Assembly: GCA_016183985.1 (NCBI GenBank)
Contig: JACPDN010000013.1
Span: 62,001 to 126,000 of the forward strand
Direction: 5' to 3'
Length of the DNA stretch: 64,000 bases
From: Pseudomonadota bacterium
GTDB lineage: Bacteria; Pseudomonadota; Alphaproteobacteria; Dongiales; Dongiaceae
Part shown: positions 39,462 to 50,561 of the stretch, piece by piece
Position numbering within the stretch: position 1 is the stretch's first letter
Layout of the letters: each line of letters begins with the position of its first letter
The notes under the pieces: generated by a model
What the model was told of the DNA's origin: nothing
The model's input: only the letters and a program-made list of their open reading frames with translations
Database searches by the model: none
Program-made: the position numbers and the translations under genes

Positions 39462-40733
39462 ATGAATATCGCGAACCAGAACATAAAGTCGGCGAACCAG
39501 GACAATGCGGGCGTGAATCTCCCGAAGATGCCGATCTATCTGGATTACCAGGCGACGACGCCCTGCGATCCGCGCGTGGTCGAGGCGATGCTGCCTTACT
39601 TCACCGAGCATTTCGGCAACCCGCATTCCAGGAATCACAAATACGGCTGGGATGCCGAGGCCGCCGTCGAAAAGGCGCGGGCCCAGATCGCCAGCATCAT
39701 CAAGGCCGATGAGAAGGAAATCATCTTCACCTCGGGCGCCACGGAATCGAACAACCTCGCCATCAAGGGTGTGGCGCATTTCTACAAGGACAAGAAGAAC
39801 CACATCATCACCACGAATACCGAGCACAAGTGCGTGCTGGATTCCTGCCGTCATCTCGAGCTCGAAGGTTTCAAGATCACCTATCTGCCGGTGCAGCAGA
39901 ACGGCCTGATCAATCTCGACGAACTCAAGGCCGCCATCACGCCGCAGACCATGCTGGTCTCAATCATGGCCGTGAACAACGAGATCGGTGTCATCCAGCC
40001 GCTCGCTGAAATCGGCAAGATCTGTCGCGAGAAGGGTGTGTTCTTCCACACAGATGCCGCGCAGGCCGTGGGCAAGATCCCGCTTGATGTCGACGCGATG
40101 AAGATCGATATGCTCTCGATCTCCGGCCACAAGATTTACGGGCCGAAGGGCATCGGTGCGCTCTATATCCGCCGCAAGCCGCGTGTGCGCTTGGAGGCGT
40201 TGATCCATGGCGGTGGCCAGGAGCGTGGTTTCCGTTCCGGCACGCTGCCAACCCCGCTTTGCGTAGGGTTGGGCGAAGCCTGCGCCATTGCCGAGAAGGA
40301 AATGGGCGCCGAGGCCGATCGCCTGAAGAAGCTGCAGCAACGCTTCCTCGACGGCGTTCGCGCCAAGCTTGATGAGGTCTATCTCAACGGCGATGCCGAA
40401 CACCGCATCCCGGGCAACCTCAACCTTTCCTTTGCCCATGTCGAGGGCGAGGGCCTGATGATGGGGATCAAGGATCTCTGCGTTTCGTCGGGTTCTGCCT
40501 GCACCTCGGCTTCGCTGGAGCCCTCCTATGTGCTCCGCGCACTGGGTGTCGAAATCGAGATGGCGCATACTTCGCTCAGGATCGGCATCGGCCGATTCAC
40601 GACGGAGCAGGAAGTTGACTATGCCGTCGAACATATCGTTCAGGCGGTGCAGCGTTTGCGTGAGATGAGCCCGTTGTGGGAAATGGCGCAAGCGGGCATC
40701 GATATCAAATCGATCCAGTGGGCCGAACACTAA
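39462..40733 (+). CDS. iscS: Cysteine desulfurase IscS
   Basis: '[36 protein letters not shown]', '[20 protein letters not shown]', '[23 protein letters not shown]'. Confidence 0.97.
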   Translation: MNIANQNIKSANQDNAGVNLPKMPIYLDYQATTPCDPRVVEAMLPYFTEHFGNPHSRNHKYGWDAEAAVEKARAQIASIIKADEKEIIFTSGATESNNLAIKGVAHFYKDKKNHIITTNTEHKCVLDSCRHLELEGFKITYLPVQQNGLINLDELKAAITPQTMLVSIMAVNNEIGVIQPLAEIGKICREKGVFFHTDAAQAVGKIPLDVDAMKIDMLSISGHKIYGPKGIGALYIRRKPRVRLEALIHGGGQERGFRSGTLPTPLCVGLGEACAIAEKEMGAEADRLKKLQQRFLDGVRAKLDEVYLNGDAEHRIPGNLNLSFAHVEGEGLMMGIKDLCVSSGSACTSASLEPSYVLRALGVEIEMAHTSLRIGIGRFTTEQEVDYAVEHIVQAVQRLREMSPLWEMAQAGIDIKSIQWAEH

Positions 40734-40770
40734 TCAGTCGGGCACTGCGAAGAGTTCAAAGGAGCACATC

Positions 40771-41169
40771 ATGTACAGCGATAAAGTCGTCGATCACTAC
40801 GAGAACCCCCGCAATGTCGGCGGTTTTGCGAAGGAAGAAGCGGGCATCGGCACGGGCCTCGTTGGCGCACCGGCTTGCGGCGACGTCATGAAGCTGCAGA
40901 TCAAAGTCGGTGCCGACGGTCGCATCGAGGATGCGAAATTCAAGACCTTCGGCTGCGGCTCGGCCATCGCCTCGTCCTCGCTCGCCACCGAATGGGTGAA
41001 GGGCAAGACGCTTGACGAAGCGGCGAGCATCAAGAATACCGAGATCGCTCAGCATCTCGCTCTGCCGCCGGTGAAGATCCATTGCTCGGTCCTTGCCGAG
41101 GATGCGATCAAGGCCGCGATCAAGGACTACCGCGAGAAGTCGGGCGCTGGTGAGAAGGCTGCAGAATGA
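40771..41169 (+). CDS. iscU: Fe-S cluster assembly scaffold IscU
   Basis: 'MYSDKVVDHYENPRNVGGF', 'VGAPACGDVMKLQIKV', 'LPPVKIHCSVLAEDAIKAAI'. Confidence 0.97.
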   Translation: MYSDKVVDHYENPRNVGGFAKEEAGIGTGLVGAPACGDVMKLQIKVGADGRIEDAKFKTFGCGSAIASSSLATEWVKGKTLDEAASIKNTEIAQHLALPPVKIHCSVLAEDAIKAAIKDYREKSGAGEKAAE

Positions 41170-41567
41170 CCGAAGTCACCACTGCAACGCCGGCAGCGAC
41201 GCCGGTAGCATCGGGGGCCAAGCCGCGACGTCCGAAACCGGCCGCCATGACCGTGACGCCGGCTGCGGCCGCACGTGTACAGGAGCTGCTCGCCAAGCGC
41301 GGTAAGCCGTCGGTTGGCATCCGCATCGGCGTGCGCTCGAAAGGTTGCTCGGGTCTCTCTTATACGATCGAATATGCCGACGAACGTGGCCCGGCCGATG
41401 AGTCGGTCGAGCAGGAGGGTGTCACCATCCTGATCGACCCCAAGGCCTCGCTGTTCATCTTCGGCACGGAGATGGATTTCGTAGAAGAGAAGCTGCAATC
41501 CGGTTTTGTCTTCCGCAATCCGAACGAGAAGGGACGCTGCGGCTGCGGCGAATCCTTCCACGTCTGA
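41166..41567 (+). CDS. iscA: Iron-sulfur cluster assembly protein IscA (HesB/IscA family)
   Basis: 'VGIRIGVRSKGCSGLSYTIEYADE', C-terminal 'NEKGRCGCGESFHV'. Confidence 0.95.
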   Translation: MTEVTTATPAATPVASGAKPRRPKPAAMTVTPAAAARVQELLAKRGKPSVGIRIGVRSKGCSGLSYTIEYADERGPADESVEQEGVTILIDPKASLFIFGTEMDFVEEKLQSGFVFRNPNEKGRCGCGESFHV

Positions 41568-41576
41568 GCGAACACT

Positions 41577-42221
41577 ATGTCTGTGGTCCAGAACATCGGC
41601 GGGACCGGAACGCCGGGCGGTGCTGAATTCGTGCCATGCTGGTCCTGCAAGGGACCGGTAGCGAGCCGCGCGCTCTTTTGCCATACCTGCGGCGCCATCC
41701 AGGCGCCCGGTTCCACGGATCACTTCACGCGTCTGGGGATCGAACGCAGCTTCGACGTCGATGATGACAAGCTGGAAAAGCAGTATCTCGGCTTCCAGCG
41801 CGTCCTGCATCCCGACCGCTTCGCCGGCAAGCCGGCCAAGGAACGCGCCATGGCCGAGGCACAGGCGGTGGCCCTCAACGAGGCTTATGCGACGCTGGAC
41901 GACCCGCTGAAGCGCGCCACCTATCTGCTGCGCTTGAAGGGCGTCCTTTCGGAAGCTGCCGCCGACAAGACGGTCAACGATCCGGCGCTGCTCATGGAGG
42001 CGATGGAAAAGCGCGAGGCGCTGGCCGAAGCGGAAAGCGCCGACGCCATCGAAAAGCTCACCGTCGAGGCGGCGGGTGATGCGATCCAATTGCTGAGCGA
42101 CATCTCGAAAGCATTTGCCAGCGACGATCTGACAGCTGCCAATCGCGCGACGCTTCGCCTCAAATATCTGCGCAAATTCCTGGAGGAAGCGCGCCTTCGC
42201 CGCGCCGCGTTGGAAGACTGA
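41577..42221 (+). CDS. hscB: Fe-S protein assembly co-chaperone HscB
   Basis: N-terminal zinc-binding Cys pairs; '[47 protein letters not shown]' J-domain. Confidence 0.95.
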   Translation: MSVVQNIGGTGTPGGAEFVPCWSCKGPVASRALFCHTCGAIQAPGSTDHFTRLGIERSFDVDDDKLEKQYLGFQRVLHPDRFAGKPAKERAMAEAQAVALNEAYATLDDPLKRATYLLRLKGVLSEAAADKTVNDPALLMEAMEKREALAEAESADAIEKLTVEAAGDAIQLLSDISKAFASDDLTAANRATLRLKYLRKFLEEARLRRAALED

Positions 42222-44113
42222 TGCTACTGCAGATTCACGAACCCGGCGAGACGCCGGAACCCCATGCCCTGGAGCGCAAACAGGCGATCGGCATCGATCT
42301 CGGCACGACCAACTCCGTCGTCGCCATGGTGACAGGCGAGCACCCGGAAGTGCTGCGCGACGCGACCGGTGACGGCCTGGTGCCCTCGGTTGTCTCCTAC
42401 GCCTATGATGAGCCGGCCGTGGGCCGCCAGGCGCTCAGCGACCTCGCCGAATATCCTGATTTTGTCATATCTTCGATCAAGCGGCTGATGGGTCGTGGCG
42501 CTCAGGATGTGAAGCGCCTTGCCGGTGCACTGCCTTACGAGATCGCACCGCAGGAAGAGGGCAAGAGCGGCATGGTACGCCTTAAGGTGGGCGACCAGAT
42601 CCTGACGCCCGTCGAGATTTCCGCTGACATCCTGAAAGCTCTCAAGACCCGCGCCGAGATCAGTCTCGGTCATAAGGTGGAGAAGGCGGTCATCACCGTG
42701 CCGGCTTACTTCGACGATGCCGCGCGCACCGCGACGAAGGATGCTGCACGTCTCGCTGGGCTTGAAGTGCTGCGCCTCGTCAACGAACCGACGGCCGCGG
42801 CACTGGCCTATGGTCTCGACAGTGCTGCCGAGGGAATCTACGCCGTCTACGATCTGGGCGGTGGCACCTTCGACATCTCGCTCTTGAAATTGCAGAAGGG
42901 CGTGTTCCAGGTTCTCGCCACCGGCGGCGATGCGCAGCTTGGCGGCGATGATTTCGATCATGCCCTGGCCGATTGGGCGATGCGCCGCACCGGCATTCAA
43001 GGCTTGACCTCGGGCGAAGCGAAAATCCTGCTCCAGGCGGCGCGTGCTGCAAAGGAACGCCTGACCACCGCATCGGGCGCGGAACTCAAAGCCAAGGTCG
43101 CGGGCCATGACGTGCGCCAGTCGATCGATCGCGGCACCTTCGAGGTTCTCATCGAACCGCTGATCGGCCGCACCTTGCGCGCCTGCCGTCAGGTGCTGGA
43201 AGACGCCAAACTCACCGCCGCCGATGTGAAGGGCGTGGTGCTGGTGGGCGGTTCGACCCGCGTGCCGCTGGTTCGTGCGTTCGTTGCCGATTTCTTCAAA
43301 CAGCAACCTTTGGCGGATATCAACCCCGATGAAGTGGTGGCGGTTGGCGCAGCCCTTCAGGCGAAGGCGCTGACGCAAGGGTCGGACACGTTGCTGCTCG
43401 ACGTCATTCCCCTCTCGCTCGGGATCGAGACGATGGGCGGCATCGTCGAGAAGGTGATCGATCGCAACACGGCGATCCCGGTCACCAAGGCGCAGGATTT
43501 CACCACCTATCAGGACGGCCAGACCGGCATGCTGATTCATGTGGTGCAGGGCGAGCGCGAGACCGTCGATGCCTGCCGCTCGCTCGGGCGCTTTGAGCTC
43601 AAAGGCATTCCGCCGATGGTGGCGGGCGCGGCGCGCATCCGCGTCACCTATGCGGTCGATGCGGATGGGTTGCTCACGGTGAGTGCCGAGGAAAAGACGA
43701 CCGGCGTCAAATCCGAGATCGCGGTGAAGCCCAGTTACGGCCTCAGCGATGACGAGATGGCCGACATGCTGCGCGACAGCCTCACCTTTGCCCGCGAGGA
43801 TATGGAAAAGCGGCTGCTGCTCGAAGCCCGGGTGGAGGCGGAGCGGGTGCTTCTCGCCCTCAATGCGGCCTTGAAGGCCGACGGCGCCCTGCTGACCCTC
43901 GCGGAACGGAATGAGATCGAGCGGGTGGCGCAGAAGGTCAGGGATGCCATCGCCGGTGAGGATCGCGACCGGGTCCATAACGCCATGGAAGAATTGGACC
44001 GGGCGACCCATGCTTTCGCCCAAAAGCGCATGGACCGGGCCATTCAGGGGGCCTTGAAGGGCCAGCGGCTTGACGAAGTTGAAGCCGGTATGGCACCTGA
44101 CACCCCGAATTGA
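42221..44113 (+). CDS. hscA: Fe-S protein assembly chaperone HscA (Hsp70 family)
   Basis: '[24 protein letters not shown]', '[15 protein letters not shown]', '[15 protein letters not shown]'. Confidence 0.96.
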   Translation: MLLQIHEPGETPEPHALERKQAIGIDLGTTNSVVAMVTGEHPEVLRDATGDGLVPSVVSYAYDEPAVGRQALSDLAEYPDFVISSIKRLMGRGAQDVKRLAGALPYEIAPQEEGKSGMVRLKVGDQILTPVEISADILKALKTRAEISLGHKVEKAVITVPAYFDDAARTATKDAARLAGLEVLRLVNEPTAAALAYGLDSAAEGIYAVYDLGGGTFDISLLKLQKGVFQVLATGGDAQLGGDDFDHALADWAMRRTGIQGLTSGEAKILLQAARAAKERLTTASGAELKAKVAGHDVRQSIDRGTFEVLIEPLIGRTLRACRQVLEDAKLTAADVKGVVLVGGSTRVPLVRAFVADFFKQQPLADINPDEVVAVGAALQAKALTQGSDTLLLDVIPLSLGIETMGGIVEKVIDRNTAIPVTKAQDFTTYQDGQTGMLIHVVQGERETVDACRSLGRFELKGIPPMVAGAARIRVTYAVDADGLLTVSAEEKTTGVKSEIAVKPSYGLSDDEMADMLRDSLTFAREDMEKRLLLEARVEAERVLLALNAALKADGALLTLAERNEIERVAQKVRDAIAGEDRDRVHNAMEELDRATHAFAQKRMDRAIQGALKGQRLDEVEAGMAPDTPN

Positions 44114-44173
44114 TGGTCAAATTGATGGATTTCGGGCCCGGAAGACCGGGTTCCTGTTGGAGATAAAGACAAA

Positions 44174-44506
44174 ATGGCGAAGATGACGTTCGTGAAGCAG
44201 GATGGAACCCGGGTCGAGTGCGAGGCCCCGCTGGGTCTTTCCGTGCTGGAAATCGCCCATCGCAACAATATCGACCTCGAGGGTGCGTGCGAGGGATCGC
44301 TCGCCTGCTCGACTTGCCACGTGATTATCGATCCGGAATGGTATGACGTCCTCAAGGAAGCGAGCGAGGATGAGGAAGACATGCTCGACCTCGCCTTTGG
44401 CCTGACGCATACCTCGCGCCTCGGTTGCCAGATCAAGATGACGGAAGAGCTCGACGGCCTGGTCGTCAGCCTGCCGGCGGCGACCCGTAACATGCAGGTC
44501 GGCTGA
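44174..44506 (+). CDS. fdx: ISC-type [2Fe-2S] ferredoxin
   Basis: '[14 protein letters not shown]...[33 protein letters not shown]'. Confidence 0.95.
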   Translation: MAKMTFVKQDGTRVECEAPLGLSVLEIAHRNNIDLEGACEGSLACSTCHVIIDPEWYDVLKEASEDEEDMLDLAFGLTHTSRLGCQIKMTEELDGLVVSLPAATRNMQVG

Positions 44507-44520
44507 AGGGTTCTCTCATC

Positions 44521-44727
44521 ATGGCGAAGAAGCTGCGCTGGACCGACGTGCACGACATCGCCATCGAGCTCGAAGACCTGCATCCCGATGTTGACGTGGT
44601 CAATCTGCGCTTCACGGATCTCTGGAAGTGGGTGCAGGAGATTCCCGATTTCGAGGATGATCCCAATAAGAGCAACGAGAAGATCCTCGAAGCCATCCAG
44701 ATGGCCTGGCTCGAGGAACGTGAGTAA
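44521..44727 (+). CDS. iscX: Fe-S cluster assembly protein IscX
   Basis: 'LRWTDVHDIAIELEDLHPDVDVVNLRFTDLWKWVQEIPDFEDDPNKSNEKILEAIQMAWLEER'. Confidence 0.96.
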   Translation: MAKKLRWTDVHDIAIELEDLHPDVDVVNLRFTDLWKWVQEIPDFEDDPNKSNEKILEAIQMAWLEERE

Positions 44728-44740
44728 CAAAGGTCTCATT

Positions 44741-44829
44741 GTCATCCCCTGCGAAGGCGGGGGATCCACGAGTTCGTTTCTTTGTGATATTGGCAAACTC
44801 GTGGATGGCCCGCCTGCGCGGGCCATGAC
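44741..44829. repeat. Hairpin repeat family 1, copy B (two terminal hairpins plus inner inverted repeat)
   Basis: GTCATCCCCTGCGAAGGCGGGGGATCCACGAGTT ... AAACTCGTGGATGGCCCGCCTGCGCGGGCCATGAC. Confidence 0.85.
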
Positions 44830-44855
44830 AGTTTTGGGGATTGAGGCTGTGCCGC

Positions 44856-46169
44856 ATGAGCAACAATAGCGGTCTTGCCCGGCTCCTCGCCAAACCCTGG
44901 ATCGATCCCCTGTGCCTGTGGGGCATGGGTTGGCTGCTGCCGGCGGCGCGCTGCTGGGCGGCGGCGGGTACCGGCGATGTCGATGAATTCGCCAAGACGC
45001 TGAAGCTGCATGCGGTGCCGAGCGGTATTGCGGCGCGCGTGCAACAGACCGCGGAACTGGGGCGCATCTCGGCAACCGCGCAGGCGCGCTGGATCGAGGC
45101 GGCTTTCGGTCACGGGCGCGACCTCTTAAGTGCCGAACGCGCGCGACGCGAGGCGGCGCATAATTATCTCGGGCATCGCTTCAACTATATCTGGTTCGCG
45201 CGCCGCGCCGGCGTGCCGGCAGTGCAGGTCGACATGCCCGTGCCGGCGGAGCTCGACAAGGTGACGGGAGCCCAAACGCCGGATTCGTTTTTCGCGCTGC
45301 CCAACGCTCTGCCCACGGTCGAGATGAGTCATGTGATCGAGCATGATGACGTGCGCGAATACTGGCTGCGTTTCCCGTCGCCGGACGCCGCCGCCGACAC
45401 CTGCTGGGTGCATGTTTATGAAGGCAGGCAGAAGAACCTGCCGAGCCTGATCTTCGGCCATGGCTTTGCCATGGAGATGGAAATGATGCGCGGCGATCTT
45501 CGTGGCTATCGCGGCCTTGCAGCACTCGGTTGCCGCATCCTACTGCCCGACGCACCGGGGCATAACCGCCGCACCCGTGCCGGGCTTTATGGTGGTGAGA
45601 GTTTCATGCGTCGGCCACCGCTTTCCGGCCTCATGCATTTCCGCCAGACGGCGCGGGAGCTCGGGGTCATCGTGGATTGGTGCCGAAGCAATGGCAGTCC
45701 GCATGTGGCGCTGGGCGGCACCAGCCTTGGGGCGCTCACGGCGCAGGTGCTGGCCGAGCGCATGGGGACTTGGGCCGCGAACAGCCGGCCCGACACGCTG
45801 ATGCTGCTCACCACCACGGACAAGGTGAGCGCGCTCACCTTCAACTCGTCGCTGGCCACGATCACCCGGATCGACGAGGCCGCCAAGCTTGCGGGCTGGG
45901 GCGAAGCGGAAGTGGCCGCCATGGCACGCTTCACCGATAGCGGGGCAAGGCCACCCATCGACCCTGCCCGGATCGTGCTGCTGATCGGCACCAGGGACGA
46001 CGTCACCCCCTATGACGGCGGCCGGCGCATGGCGGAAAACTGGCGAATCCCTGCGGAAAACCTGTTCGTGCGTGAGCAGGGTCATTTCTCCGCCGCGATA
46101 GGATTGGAGGCCGATCCCGCCCCCTTTCAGCGCACGATAGCCTTGCTGAAGGGGCATTTGGGCGCTTGA
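44856..46169 (+). CDS. Alpha/beta hydrolase family protein
   Basis: 'LIFGHGFAMEMEMM', 'VALGGTSLGALTAQVLAERMG', 'VLLIGTRDDVTP'. Confidence 0.8.
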   Translation: MSNNSGLARLLAKPWIDPLCLWGMGWLLPAARCWAAAGTGDVDEFAKTLKLHAVPSGIAARVQQTAELGRISATAQARWIEAAFGHGRDLLSAERARREAAHNYLGHRFNYIWFARRAGVPAVQVDMPVPAELDKVTGAQTPDSFFALPNALPTVEMSHVIEHDDVREYWLRFPSPDAAADTCWVHVYEGRQKNLPSLIFGHGFAMEMEMMRGDLRGYRGLAALGCRILLPDAPGHNRRTRAGLYGGESFMRRPPLSGLMHFRQTARELGVIVDWCRSNGSPHVALGGTSLGALTAQVLAERMGTWAANSRPDTLMLLTTTDKVSALTFNSSLATITRIDEAAKLAGWGEAEVAAMARFTDSGARPPIDPARIVLLIGTRDDVTPYDGGRRMAENWRIPAENLFVREQGHFSAAIGLEADPAPFQRTIALLKGHLGA

Positions 46170-46195
46170 GCAGCCCGGTGGTATAAGCTCGACCC

Positions 46196-47341
46196 ATGAA
46201 CTCGCTCGGTTTTCATAAGGCACCCGCCGATACCCGCGTCGTCGTCGCCATGTCCGGCGGTGTCGACAGCTCCGTTGTGGCCGCCCTCCTCAAGGAGCAG
46301 GGCTATGACGTGGTCGGCGTGACGCTGCAGCTTTACGACCACGGTGTGGCGTTGGCGCGCAAAGGTGCCTGCTGCGCCGGCCAGGATATCTATGACGCGC
46401 GGATGGTGGCCGAGCGGCTGGACTTCCCGCATTACGTCCTCGATTACGAGAGCAAATTCTCCGATGCGGTGATGCAGGAATTCGCGGATTCCTACCTCAA
46501 GGGTGAGACGCCGATCCCCTGCGTGCGCTGCAATCAGCGGGTGAAGTTCCGCGACCTCCTCGAACAGGCCCGCGATCTGGGCGGTGATTGCCTGGCGACT
46601 GGGCATTACGTGCAGCGCGTGATGACCGAGCATGGCGCCGAGCTGCATCGCGGCGCCGACCCGACGCGCGATCAGAGCTATTTCCTGTTCGCCACCACGC
46701 AGGCGCAGCTCGACTATTTGCGCTTTCCCCTGGGCGACATCCCCAAGACCGAGACGCGCGCCTTGGCTCAGCGCTTCGGTCTCGAGGTCGCCACCAAGCC
46801 GGACAGCCAGGACATCTGTTTCGTGCCCAACGGCAATTACGTCAGCGTCGTCGAACGTCTGCGCCCCGGTGCCGCCGAGCCTGGCGAGATCGTGCATGTC
46901 GATGGCCGCGTCATGGGGCAACATCAGGGCATCGTGCATTACACGATCGGCCAACGCCGCGGCATCGGCGTCAATGAGAAGAGTACGAATAACGAGCCAC
47001 TCTATGTCGTGCGCATCGATGCGGCGACGCGGCGTGTGATCGTCGGCCCGAAGGCGAGCCTTGCGCGCGATGTCGTCACCTTGCGCGAGATGAATTGGCT
47101 GGGCCGTGCCGATGAGGCGATGCAGAGCGTCGCGGTCGATGTGAAGCTGCGCTCGATGAGTGCTGCTGCACCCGGGCACCTTACCATCGGTGCCGATGGT
47201 GCGGCCGAGATCGTGCTCGAGAGCCCTCAATTCGGTATCGCGCCGGGCCAGGCAGCCGTCGCCTATCAGGGTGACCGGGTCATCGGCGGCGGGTGGATTG
47301 CGGCGACGGCCAAGCTCGGGCAGGATATTGCCGCTGAATAA
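46196..47341 (+). CDS. mnmA: tRNA 2-thiouridine(34) synthase MnmA
   Basis: '[34 protein letters not shown]', '[14 protein letters not shown]'-like '[18 protein letters not shown]', 'DSQDICFVP'. Confidence 0.96.
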   Translation: MNSLGFHKAPADTRVVVAMSGGVDSSVVAALLKEQGYDVVGVTLQLYDHGVALARKGACCAGQDIYDARMVAERLDFPHYVLDYESKFSDAVMQEFADSYLKGETPIPCVRCNQRVKFRDLLEQARDLGGDCLATGHYVQRVMTEHGAELHRGADPTRDQSYFLFATTQAQLDYLRFPLGDIPKTETRALAQRFGLEVATKPDSQDICFVPNGNYVSVVERLRPGAAEPGEIVHVDGRVMGQHQGIVHYTIGQRRGIGVNEKSTNNEPLYVVRIDAATRRVIVGPKASLARDVVTLREMNWLGRADEAMQSVAVDVKLRSMSAAAPGHLTIGADGAAEIVLESPQFGIAPGQAAVAYQGDRVIGGGWIAATAKLGQDIAAE

Positions 47342-47359
47342 ACGGGCAGGGGATTCCGG

Positions 47360-47665
47360 ATGAACGTCGAGGAACTGGTCGAGGAAATGCGTCGCCGGGC
47401 CGGGCAGAATCTGAAACTCGGCTACAAGGTGAAGTTCGTGCTGGGCGATGAGGGCATCATCTCCTGGGACGGCACCGAGCATCCCCCGGTGATCGAGGAA
47501 GGGGATAAGGGCGATGCCAACACGACCATCACCATCACCCCGGAAAACCTCGAAAAGCTGATGGCCGGGAAGCTCGACCCGACGCTCGGCTACATGACCG
47601 GCAAGCTCAAGGTCGAGGGCAGCATGGGGGTCGCCCTGAAGCTCACCTCGATGTTCTCGGATTGA
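47360..47665 (+). CDS. SCP2 sterol-binding domain-containing protein
   Basis: 'DANTTITITPENLEKLMAGKLDPTLGYMTGKLKVEGSMGVALKLTSMF'. Confidence 0.88.
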   Translation: MNVEELVEEMRRRAGQNLKLGYKVKFVLGDEGIISWDGTEHPPVIEEGDKGDANTTITITPENLEKLMAGKLDPTLGYMTGKLKVEGSMGVALKLTSMFSD

Positions 47666-47703
47666 GGCGAATCCCGCTTTAATCCCAAGGGTTTGCGTAA
47701 TCC

Positions 47704-47731
47704 TTGACAGTGGCCCCAAGGCCCCTATATA
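47704..47731 (+). promoter_or_regulatory. Sigma70-like promoter of tRNA-Met
   Basis: Consensus TTGACA (47704-47709), TATATA (47726-47731), 16-bp spacer. Confidence 0.65.
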
Positions 47732-47775
47732 CGCTTCCCCGACCGGCCGGGCGCAATACCCCGGCGCAGGCGTGT

Positions 47776-47850
47776 GGCACCGTAGCTCAGCGGTAGAGCA
47801 GGGGAATCATAATCCCTTGGTCGGCGGTTCAAATCCGTCCGGTGCTACCA
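47776..47850 (+). tRNA. tRNA-Met (CAT), elongator-type
   Basis: 75-nt cloverleaf: GGCACCG/CGGTGCT acceptor, GCTC/GAGC D-stem, GGGGA-ATCATAA-TCCCT anticodon arm, GGCGG-TTCAAAT-CCGTC T-arm, encoded CCA; lacks the initiator G29-31/C39-41 triplet. Confidence 0.93.
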
Positions 47851-47922
47851 TTTCCTTCTTTCAAGCCATGCTCTGATCAGGGTGCCGTCCGGCCCCTTCC
47901 TTGCACGCCGGTTGGGGTTGCC

Positions 47923-49176
47923 ATGCGGAAAGACTTTTGCGGTCTCGATTTCGGGACGTCGAATTCGACCCTGGGCCTTGCCGCCGGCAATGGCGTCGCC
48001 CTCTGCCCGCTGGAGGGGGAGAGTGTGACGCTGCCCAGTGCGATCTTCTTCGATTACGAAGACCACAAGGTGCGCTTCGGGCGCGAGGGGATCGGCGCCT
48101 ATATCGAGGGGACCGAGGGGCGCCTGATGCGGGCGCTGAAAAGCGTGCTGGGGTCGAGCCTCATCGACGAGACGACCCTGGTGCAGCGCAAGCGCGTCGC
48201 CATGCGCGATGTCATCGGCATGTTCATGCGGCACCTCAAGGCACAGGCCGAGCGCCATCTGGGCCATGCGATCGAGCATGTGGTGCTGGGCCGGCCCGTG
48301 CGCTTCGTCGACGAGGATGACGCGGCCGACGCCCGTGCCGAGGCAGAGTTGATCAGCATCGCCAAGGCGCAGGGCTTTCATCATGTCGAGATGCAGTTCG
48401 AGCCGGTGGCGGCGGCCCTTGCCTATGAACAGTCATTGGAGCGCGAGGAGCTGGCGCTGATCGTCGATCTGGGCGGCGGTACCTCGGACTTTGCCGTGGC
48501 GCGCCTGTCGCCGGAGCGGGCGCGGGCGCCTGACCGCGCCGGCGACATCCTGGGGCGCAGCGGCGTCCATATCGGCGGTACCGATTTCGACCGGCGCCTC
48601 AGCCTCCGCCACGTCATGCCGCATCTGGGCTATGATGCGCTGATCGGCGCGAAGAAGCTGCCGATGCCGAGCCATCTCTATCATGATCTCGCGACCTGGC
48701 ATCGCATCCCGACGCTCTACACCCCGCAGAATATCAATTACCTGCGTTCGATCCTGTTCCAGGTCGACCGGCCCGACCTCATCGAGCAGTTGATCGAGGT
48801 GTTTGTCGAGCGCAAGGGCCACCGCATCGCGGCTTCCGTCGAAGCGGCGAAGATCGCGTTGTCGGAACAGACGGAAGTGACGCTGCCCATTCCGCTGGAC
48901 CCCGTGGTTGAGACGGTTCTGCATCAGGGCGATCTCGATCATGCGGTCTATGAGGACGCCTTGCGGATCGTGCAGGCGATCGACGCGTGTTTGCACGCGG
49001 CCGGTATTGCTGCCGCAGACATCCAATCGGTCTTCCTGACCGGTGGCTCGACCGCCGTGCCGGAGATCCGGCGCCAGGTGCTGGGGCATCTGCCCAACGC
49101 GCAGCCGGTGACAGGCGATCTGTTCGGCAGCGTCGGCCTGGGCCTCGCCGTCGATGCCGCGCGGAAGTTCGCGTGA
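47923..49176 (+). CDS. Hsp70 family protein (YegD-like)
   Basis: 'CGLDFGTSNSTLGLAAGNGVALCPLEGESVTLPSAIFFD', 'LALIVDLGGGTSDFAVARLSPERA', 'VFLTGGSTAVPEIR'; ATG at 47923. Confidence 0.92.
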   Translation: MRKDFCGLDFGTSNSTLGLAAGNGVALCPLEGESVTLPSAIFFDYEDHKVRFGREGIGAYIEGTEGRLMRALKSVLGSSLIDETTLVQRKRVAMRDVIGMFMRHLKAQAERHLGHAIEHVVLGRPVRFVDEDDAADARAEAELISIAKAQGFHHVEMQFEPVAAALAYEQSLEREELALIVDLGGGTSDFAVARLSPERARAPDRAGDILGRSGVHIGGTDFDRRLSLRHVMPHLGYDALIGAKKLPMPSHLYHDLATWHRIPTLYTPQNINYLRSILFQVDRPDLIEQLIEVFVERKGHRIAASVEAAKIALSEQTEVTLPIPLDPVVETVLHQGDLDHAVYEDALRIVQAIDACLHAAGIAAADIQSVFLTGGSTAVPEIRRQVLGHLPNAQPVTGDLFGSVGLGLAVDAARKFA

Positions 49177-49232
49177 AAAGCCTGTCCCCCCATGTCGATT
49201 GGTCGTAGGTTGAGCGTTCGTCGAAACTGTCT

Positions 49233-50561
49233 TTGCCGCGTTTTCATCACGTTCGGCAGCAATTGGGTGCCCGCTTGAGAAAACCGACCCGGCCGCAAGG
49301 TCGCCCGCAACCCGCCGCACCCGCGCGACCGCCCCAGGGCGGGAAGCCGTCGCAAGTTGGAAAGCCGGACACCCGTCCAAGCAATAAGGCGGCCGGCGGC
49401 AAGCCGAAGCCGGCGCCCCAGGTCGAGCGCGAGGATGTGCCGCGCCTCGGCAATGTGTTCGAGATCTTCCTGGTGGCGATCCCAGGTTTTGAAGAGACGC
49501 TGGCCGATGAGGCGCGGGAGCTGGGCTTCAAGGAGGTCGCCGTCGCGTCGGGCGGTGTCACGGTGAAGGGCGGCTGGCCGGAAGTCTGGCGGGCCAACCT
49601 GATGCTGCGCGGGGCAAGTGCGGTGTTCGCGCGCATCATCTCCTATCCCGTCTTTCACTTGGCGCAGCTCGACAAACGGTCGCGGAAAGTGCCGTGGGAC
49701 CAAGTGCTGCGCAAGGACGTGCCGGTGCGGGTCGAGGCATCGTGCAAGCACTCGAAGATCTATCATTCGGGGGCCGCGAAGCAGCGCATCGAGACGGCGA
49801 TTGCGGAAGAACTGGGGGCGGCGATTTCGGACGAGGCCGAGCTCTGTGTGAAGGCGCGGATCGAGGATGATATCTGCACCATCAGTATCGATACATCCGG
49901 CGAGAGTCTGCATAAGCGCGGCCACAAGGAAACGGTGAACAAGGCGCCCATGCGTGAGACCCTGGCTTCGCTCTTCCTGCGCCGGGCCGGTTATACAGGT
50001 GACGTGCCAGTGCTCGACCCCATGTGCGGGTCCGGAACCTTCGTCATCGAGGCCGCCGAGATAGCACTCGACCTGGCACCCGGCCGCTCACGCAGTTTTG
50101 CGTTCGAAAAGCTCAAGGGGTTCAATGCACAGGCCTGGGCCAAATTGCGGGACAGTGTCGCGACGGCTGATGCCAAACCGGATTTCCGCTTCTATGGCTG
50201 TGACCGAGATGCGGGTGCCATCGAGATGAGCCGCGCCAATGCCGGACGTGCCGGTGTCGGCGAGATCACGGCCTTCCGGCAATGTGCGGTGAGTGCCGCG
50301 ACCGCGCCGGGCGGTGCGGCCGGGCTGGTCATTGCCAACCCACCTTACGGACAGCGCATCGGCGACAAGAAGCGGCTCTTTGCACTCTACAAGTCCTTCG
50401 GCCAGACGATGCTGGGACGGTTCGGCGGTTGGCGTGTGGCCTTGATTGCCAGCGATGCCGGATTGGCCAAGGCGACAGGCCTGCCCTTTGGTCCGCCGCA
50501 GGGGCCGTTCTCCCATGGCGGAACACGGGTCTATCTGTTCCTGACCGAGGCCCTGGCGTAA
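49233..50561 (+). CDS. THUMP domain-containing class I RNA methyltransferase (RlmL/YcbY-like)
   Basis: 'DVPVRVEASCKHSKIYHSGAAKQRIETAIAEELG', 'PVLDPMCGSGTFVIEAAEIA', 'GLVIANPPYGQRIGD'; start uncertain (TTG). Confidence 0.88.
   Translation: MPRFHHVRQQLGARLRKPTRPQGRPQPAAPARPPQGGKPSQVGKPDTRPSNKAAGGKPKPAPQVEREDVPRLGNVFEIFLVAIPGFEETLADEARELGFKEVAVASGGVTVKGGWPEVWRANLMLRGASAVFARIISYPVFHLAQLDKRSRKVPWDQVLRKDVPVRVEASCKHSKIYHSGAAKQRIETAIAEELGAAISDEAELCVKARIEDDICTISIDTSGESLHKRGHKETVNKAPMRETLASLFLRRAGYTGDVPVLDPMCGSGTFVIEAAEIALDLAPGRSRSFAFEKLKGFNAQAWAKLRDSVATADAKPDFRFYGCDRDAGAIEMSRANAGRAGVGEITAFRQCAVSAATAPGGAAGLVIANPPYGQRIGDKKRLFALYKSFGQTMLGRFGGWRVALIASDAGLAKATGLPFGPPQGPFSHGGTRVYLFLTEALA

Noticed and set aside
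42224-44023. 599-aa minus-strand ORF antisense to hscA
   Set aside because: Shadow ORF; HscA is strongly supported on the + strand
46127-47719. 530-aa minus-strand ORF across mnmA and SCP2 gene
   Set aside because: Shadow ORF spanning two well-supported opposite-strand genes
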